Of a DNA stretch of 8,372 nt, positions 5,613 to 8,372 are shown in pieces (position 1 is the stretch's first letter; each line of letters begins with the position of its first letter). The position numbers were made by a program, and so were the translations under genes. The DNA lies in contig JBMSSR010000133.1 in the NCBI GenBank assembly GCA_049424465.1, positions 1 to 8,372 on the forward strand, written 5' to 3'. This DNA comes from UBA668 sp049424465 (GTDB lineage: Bacteria > Actinomycetota > Acidimicrobiia > Acidimicrobiales > Ilumatobacteraceae). The notes beneath the pieces are model-generated. The model was not told the DNA's origin and did no database searches. It saw nothing but the letters and a program-made list of their open reading frames with translations.

Positions 5613-6530
5613 GTGGCCGATGCCGACGATCTGACGTCGTCGATCGTCGATGCGGCGACGGTCGGCGCCTACCGCCTCGGCTCGATCGCCGCGCGGTTGC
5701 TGCCGGCACCCGTTGCGCACCTGGCCGCCTCGTCGCTGGGCACCGGTGCCAGCCTCGCCAGCCTTCGCAAGCGCCAGATGATCGAACGCCACCTGCGCCG
5801 TGTCGACCCCCGGCTCAGTGGTACGGCGCTGCGCCTCGCGGTGCAACAGGCATTCGACAGTTACGCCCGCTATTACATGGAGAGCTTCCGCCTGCCGTCG
5901 CTCAGCAAGGACGTCGTCGACCGCACGTTCAGCCGTGACGGATTCCACTACGTCACCGAGGCGCTCGACCGGGGGAACGGCTGCATCTTCGCCCTGCCGC
6001 ACCTCGGCGGCTGGGAATGGGCAGGTTGGTGGATGACCGACCAGGGGTACCCGCTCACCGTGGTCGTCGAGGCGCTCGAGCCACCCGAGCTGTTCGAGTG
6101 GTTCGCGACACTGCGGCGCAACCTCGGGATGACGGTCGTGCCCACCGGTCCCGAGGCGGGGCCGACGGTGCTGGCGGCTCTGCGGCGCAACGAGATCGTG
6201 TGCCTGCTGTGCGACCGCGACCTCGACCACAACGGTGTGCCCGTCGAGTTCTTCGGTGAGCACACCACACTGCCAGCCGGACCGGCGACCCTCGCGCTGC
6301 GCACCGGCGCAGCATTGCTGCCCGTCGGCGTCTACTTCACGCAGCAGGTCAACGGACACCACGCAGTCGTCCGTCCCCCGATGACGGTCGAACGCAGCGG
6401 TAACGGACTGCGCGACGACGTCGCCCGCGTCACCGCCGACCTGGCGAAGGAACTCGAGGGGCTGATCCGTCGCGCTCCCCAGCAGTGGCACCTGTTCCAG
6501 CCGAACTGGCCGAGCGACCCCGGCTACTGA
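5613..6530 (+). CDS. LpxL/PatA-type lipid acyltransferase (probable phosphatidylinositol mannoside acyltransferase)
   Basis: The 305-residue protein belongs to the lysophospholipid/Kdo2-lipid A acyltransferase (HtrB/LpxL) family, whose actinobacterial members acylate phosphatidylinositol mannosides on the inner membrane. The catalytic H(x4)E motif is His130-Glu135 in FALPHLGGWEWAG. Further family features are the N-terminal ASLRKRQMIERHLRRV (about 49-64), FDSYARYYMESFRLP (81-95), CLLCDRDLDHNGVPVEFFGE (197-216) and the C-terminal RRAPQQWHLFQPNWP (286-300). It has no clear multi-helix membrane region, fitting a peripheral enzyme. GTG 5613 starts 8 bases after the pgsA stop; the nearby ATG at 5620 is out of frame. 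The pgsA-acyltransferase pair resembles mycobacterial pgsA1-patA, but no mannosyltransferase gene follows. The exact acceptor lipid is inferred from context. Confidence 0.88.
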   Translation: MADADDLTSSIVDAATVGAYRLGSIAARLLPAPVAHLAASSLGTGASLASLRKRQMIERHLRRVDPRLSGTALRLAVQQAFDSYARYYMESFRLPSLSKDVVDRTFSRDGFHYVTEALDRGNGCIFALPHLGGWEWAGWWMTDQGYPLTVVVEALEPPELFEWFATLRRNLGMTVVPTGPEAGPTVLAALRRNEIVCLLCDRDLDHNGVPVEFFGEHTTLPAGPATLALRTGAALLPVGVYFTQQVNGHHAVVRPPMTVERSGNGLRDDVARVTADLAKELEGLIRRAPQQWHLFQPNWPSDPGY

Positions 6531-6552
6531 GCCCGGCTGGTGGCGCCCGTCA

Positions 6553-6574
6553 CGACGCGGTCGGCGACGCGGTC
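6553..6574 (+). repeat. Two direct copies of CGACGCGGTC upstream of the 6595 gene
   Basis: CGACGCGGTC occurs at 6553-6562 and again at 6565-6574, 12 bases apart start to start. Relative to the predicted transcript start near 6595 they lie at about -42 to -21. A regulator site is possible, but GC-rich chance repeats are common. Confidence 0.4.
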
Positions 6575-6582
6575 CGCTTCGC

Positions 6583-6588
6583 TAGGGT
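6583..6588 (+). promoter_or_regulatory. -10-like box TAGGGT of the HExxH gene
   Basis: TAGGGT is followed by 6 bases and the ATG at 6595, with no Shine-Dalgarno between. This fits leaderless transcription as proposed for ruvC and pgsA. Confidence 0.45.
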
Positions 6589-6594
6589 GCGCTC

Positions 6595-6954
6595 ATGGCG
6601 GGGGTGTCGATCGAGCGGCGCGAGGACTGCGTGCTCTGGGAGGGCGGCCCGGTTCCGCCGGGCGCCGACGGCATCACGATCGGCCGGCTCGTGATCGTCC
6701 GCCGCGGCATGGTGACGCCGTACCTCATGCGACATGAACTGGTGCACGTGCGCCAGTGGCGACGGCACGGTGCGCTCGGGTTCCTGTCGCGCTACCTGGG
6801 TGCGTACGCCGCTGGTCGGTTGCGCGGCCTGTCACACCGCAGCGCGTACCTGCGTATCCCTCTCGAGATCGAGGCCGATTGGGTCGCCCGCCGTCAGCTG
6901 GCCACCGGCGTGGCAGCACTCCAACTCGACGAGCACGCCGCGTCCGTCGGCTGA
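6595..6954 (+). CDS. Small HExxH-motif protein, putative zinc metallopeptidase-like
   Basis: The 119-residue product carries MRHELVHVRQW (45-55), a zincin HExxH motif with His47, Glu48 and His51. About 40 residues later IPLEIEADWVARR (88-100) offers Glu91 or Glu93 as a third zinc ligand. Between them GFLSRYLGAY (62-71) forms an amphipathic linker often seen in short uncharacterised proteins of this type. There is no signal peptide or clear membrane helix, so it is probably cytoplasmic or membrane-associated. The N-terminal half (IERREDCVLWEGG, ITIGRLVIVRRG) looks like beta strands preceding the active-site helix. True peptidase activity is unproven, since minimal HExxH domains may be inactive or serve as toxins or structural folds. 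It lies between the acyltransferase and comEA with its own -10-like box, and codon use matches its neighbours. Confidence 0.78.
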   Translation: MAGVSIERREDCVLWEGGPVPPGADGITIGRLVIVRRGMVTPYLMRHELVHVRQWRRHGALGFLSRYLGAYAAGRLRGLSHRSAYLRIPLEIEADWVARRQLATGVAALQLDEHAASVG

Positions 6955-6955
6955 G

Positions 6956-6970
6956 CGGTCGACTCGACCG
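6956..6970 (+). terminator. Inverted repeat directly after the HExxH gene stop
   Basis: CGGTCGA (6956-6962) and TCGACCG (6964-6970) are perfect inverted copies around one base. As RNA this gives a 6-bp stem with an ACT loop, starting two bases after the TGA at 6952-6954. The sequence after it is only mildly T-containing (GATTCCGTGT). It is either a weak terminator or a protein-binding palindrome. Confidence 0.4.
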
Positions 6971-7013
6971 AGCGCTGATTCCGTGTGGCGCGACGCGTCG
7001 GCGGCGGGGCGGA

Positions 7014-7019
7014 TAGGTT
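7014..7019 (+). promoter_or_regulatory. -10-like box TAGGTT of comEA
   Basis: TAGGTT matches the TAnnnT form seen at other genes in the window. Seven bases further on lies G7027, which would give a 35-base leader before the GTG at 7062. This is the only candidate promoter here that predicts a leadered message. Confidence 0.45.
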
Positions 7020-7026
7020 CGGCAGC

Positions 7027-7059
7027 GACCTCCCCCGAGTCCTCGTCGTCCGGGAGGTC
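7027..7059 (+). promoter_or_regulatory. Hairpin sequestering the comEA ribosome-binding site
   Basis: GACCTCCC (7027-7034) is perfectly complementary to GGGAGGTC (7052-7059), giving an uninterrupted 8-bp stem with a 17-base loop. The right arm contains the Shine-Dalgarno GGGAGG (7052-7057), four bases before the GTG at 7062. The left arm begins where the upstream -10 box predicts transcription to start. Folding would hide the ribosome-binding site. The pairing is seen directly; the regulatory role is inferred. Confidence 0.5.
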
Positions 7060-7061
7060 CT

Positions 7062-7802
7062 GTGCCCACGCTGCCGCCGCGTCCGTTGCCGTCGCGTCGC
7101 CGACGCCCTCGTCCCGAGACGGCGTCGTCGCGTGTCGCGGCGGCGGTTCGCTCACTCGGCGACCGCGTGCGCTGGGTCGGGGTGCCGCGTGTGCTGGCGA
7201 GTGCGGTCATCGTGCTCGGTGTCGTGGCTGGCGGCTACTGGCTCGTGCGCCCTCCGGCGCTGCCGGCCGAGGCATCGCTCCCGTACACGGTCACCGACGG
7301 CACCTCAGTTCGCGCCGACGGCGTGCCGACGACGGCGGTCGAGGTCGCAGCGCCACCCGGTACGACCGCGACTGCCGTCACGGTGCACGTCGCGGGAGCG
7401 GTGGTGCACCCGGGGGTGTATTCGCTCCGCAGCGGTGCGCGAGCGATCGACGCCGTCGCTGCAGCAGGCGGCCTTGCTGCCGACGCGGATGCTGATCGCA
7501 TCAACCTTGCGTCGCTGCTGGTCGACGGGCAGCGGGTGTTCGTGCCGCGTCTCGGCGAGGACGATCCGCTACCGACCGCGACCGTCGGTGACGGGCCTGC
7601 GGCGCCTGCGGGTCCGCTCGACCTCAATGTCGCAACTGCAGCCGAGCTCGAGACGCTGCCGGGAATCGGCCCGACGACGGCGGCGGCGATCGTGGCGTAC
7701 CGCGACCTGCACGGGCCGTTCTCGTCGGTCGACGACCTCGCTGATGTTGCGGGCATCGGGCCGAGCAAGCTCGAGGCGATCCGAGGTCTGGTGACGGTGT
7801 GA
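7062..7802 (+). CDS. comEA: ComEA family DNA-binding protein (SLBB plus helix-hairpin-helix)
   Basis: The 246-residue protein has the ComEA architecture. A Pro/Arg-rich cytoplasmic N-terminus (1-40) precedes one membrane anchor (about 42-62, VLASAVIVLGVVAGGYWLV). A low-complexity Ala/Thr/Val stretch leads to an SLBB domain (about 106-161) with VHVAGAVVHPGVYSL, AIDAVAAAGGL and INLASLLVDGQRVFVP. After a Pro/Ala linker, residues 186-246 hold tandem helix-hairpin-helix motifs, LDLNVATAAELETLPGIGP and LADVAGIGPSKLEAIRGL. In transforming bacteria ComEA binds double-stranded DNA outside the membrane and passes it to ComEC. Many non-competent actinobacteria also carry such genes, so competence is not proven. 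GTG 7062 has GGGAGG four bases upstream. No comEC follows in the window; the next gene is convergent 10 bases away. Confidence 0.9.
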   Translation: MPTLPPRPLPSRRRRPRPETASSRVAAAVRSLGDRVRWVGVPRVLASAVIVLGVVAGGYWLVRPPALPAEASLPYTVTDGTSVRADGVPTTAVEVAAPPGTTATAVTVHVAGAVVHPGVYSLRSGARAIDAVAAAGGLAADADADRINLASLLVDGQRVFVPRLGEDDPLPTATVGDGPAAPAGPLDLNVATAAELETLPGIGPTTAAAIVAYRDLHGPFSSVDDLADVAGIGPSKLEAIRGLVTV

Positions 7803-7812
7803 TCGTGGCGCG

Positions 7813-8274
7813 TCAGATCAACGGTCGGCCCAGCACCGCGTCGGCGACCACGAGACCGGCCACGACGCCGACCCAGACGGCGGCGGCCGACCACGCGAAC
7901 TCGAGCCAGAACTCGCGCCACGTCGCCGCAGGCCGTCGCGTCGCCCGACGAGCCGCAGCCAGGCCGAGCCCAGCCCACAGCACGACGCTGAGCGCGACGG
8001 CGGACGCCCGCGCAGCGGTCGAGTCCGTCAGCGGGACGCCCACGACGAGCAGGAACGGTGCGGCCAGCACCGAGCACCCGAGGCTCAGCACCGCCCGGGT
8101 GGTGCCGTGGTCGCCGCGCAGGAGCAGTCGCCCGATCACCGCCAACAGTGCCATCGGCACGAGCGCCACCAGCGCCCCACCGCGTCGGACCCGGGTCCGG
8201 TAGGCGCGGGGTCCGTTGGGTACGCCACCGTCCCGTCGCGTCGCCGCAGACGCCAGCCCTGACCTCGATGCCAC
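7813..8274 (-). CDS. Small multi-helix membrane protein of unknown function
   Basis: I do not recognise this 153-residue protein. It starts with about 33 basic, hydrophilic residues (many Arg) and then shows four hydrophobic segments at about 34-53, 61-82, 90-108 and 128-149. The segment pattern (LVPMALLAVIGRLLL, APFLLVVGVPL, VALSVVLWAGLGLAAA, AVWVGVVAGLVVADAVLG) is a convincing integral membrane profile that a shadow frame would seldom give. The Arg-rich loop between helices 3 and 4 (ARRATRRPAATWREF) is probably cytoplasmic. The GTG start at 8274 is preceded by a TACGCT -10-like box with no Shine-Dalgarno. It ends 10 bases from the end of comEA on the other strand. The competing + strand frames are Arg/Thr/Ser-rich and show no domain. 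Function is unknown. Confidence 0.7.
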   Translation of the reverse strand: MASRSGLASAATRRDGGVPNGPRAYRTRVRRGGALVALVPMALLAVIGRLLLRGDHGTTRAVLSLGCSVLAAPFLLVVGVPLTDSTAARASAVALSVVLWAGLGLAAARRATRRPAATWREFWLEFAWSAAAVWVGVVAGLVVADAVLGRPLI

Positions 8275-8280
8275 GGCGCG

Positions 8281-8286
8281 AGCGTA
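8281..8286 (-). promoter_or_regulatory. -10-like box TACGCT of the minus-strand membrane protein
   Basis: Read on the minus strand, TACGCT is followed by CGCGCC (6 bases) and the GTG at 8274. It has the same spacing as the + strand leaderless candidates, though the third base is C rather than G. Confidence 0.35.
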
Positions 8287-8290
8287 CGGG

Positions 8291-8309
8291 CCGTCCGGTC
8301 ATCGGACGG
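8291..8309. repeat. Perfect 7-bp inverted repeat in the promoter region of the minus-strand gene
   Basis: CCGTCCG (8291-8297) and CGGACGG (8303-8309) are exact inverted copies separated by GTCAT. They lie between the -10-like box at 8281-8286 and the expected -35 position, so a regulator bound here would block RNA polymerase. A hairpin ending an upstream minus-strand gene is the alternative. Confidence 0.45.
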
Positions 8310-8372
8310 GGCACCCGGGACCGCTCGACGTGCAGCTCCCAGAGGTCGGCGCGGCGGCGCCCGCCCCCCTGG

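Noticed and set aside
5292..6491. Minus-strand open frame (399 residues) opposite pgsA and the acyltransferase
   Set aside because: Both opposite genes have full family motifs, and this frame has none.
7800..7820. TGATC...GATCA inverted repeat between comEA and the convergent gene as a bidirectional terminator
   Set aside because: The stem is only 5 bp with an 11-base loop, weak, and lacks T-runs.
7235..8314. Long minus-strand open frame (359 residues) across comEA and the end region
   Set aside because: It runs opposite the well-supported comEA and across the membrane protein in another frame. It is Arg/Gly/Thr/Ser-rich with no recognisable domain. The first few codons near 8314-8372 look codon-like, but too little sequence is visible to call a gene.
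8287..8372. Start of another gene at the right edge (for example GTG 8330 on the + strand)
   Set aside because: Only about 14 codons would be visible, with no ribosome-binding site, -10-like box or family signal.

Overview
The window is a stretch of high-GC DNA with strong G/C preference at third codon positions. It carries a mostly housekeeping gene block on the + strand. The order pdxS-pdxT-yebC-ruvC-ruvA-ruvB, together with a phosphatidylinositol-phosphate-synthase-type enzyme next to a PIM-acyltransferase-type enzyme, is characteristic of Actinobacteria. The shuffled order, the inserted peroxiredoxin and the comEA gene make me favour a deep-branching actinobacterium, perhaps an Acidimicrobiia relative. 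That class-level placement is inference only. I see no rRNA, tRNA, IS element, CRISPR array or phage gene.

Layout. 1-260: C-terminus of pdxS. 282-872: pdxT, the partner glutaminase (vitamin B6 / PLP synthase). 891-1637: yebC. 1634-2089: a one-cysteine PrxQ/Bcp-type peroxiredoxin overlapping yebC by ATGA. 2090-2157: a gap with an imperfect hairpin and a promoter. 2158-2706, 2703-3314 and 3307-4335: ruvC, ruvA and ruvB with overlapping ends (Holliday-junction processing). 4389-4880: a two-helix membrane protein of unknown function. 4909-5604: a CDP-alcohol phosphatidyltransferase. 5613-6530: an LpxL/PatA-type acyltransferase. 6595-6954: a small HExxH protein. 7062-7802: comEA, with a membrane anchor, SLBB domain and helix-hairpin-helix DNA-binding domain. 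7813-8274, minus strand: a small multi-helix membrane protein convergent with comEA. 8275-8372 holds the promoter and an inverted repeat of that last gene. I cannot assign any other gene in this end piece.

How it works together. PdxS and PdxT form the PLP synthase. RuvC, RuvA and RuvB form the resolvasome and are translationally coupled. The phosphatidyltransferase and acyltransferase probably serve phosphatidylinositol/PIM-type lipid synthesis. ComEA would bind incoming DNA at the cell surface.

The most interesting signals are regulatory. Five genes (ruvC, the 4389 gene, pgsA, the HExxH gene and the minus-strand gene) have a TAnnnT -10-like hexamer 6-9 bases before the start codon and no convincing Shine-Dalgarno, suggesting leaderless transcription. 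comEA is the exception. Its TAGGTT box predicts a transcript starting at the first base of a perfect 8-bp hairpin that buries the comEA ribosome-binding site. I found no clearly novel multi-gene system here.
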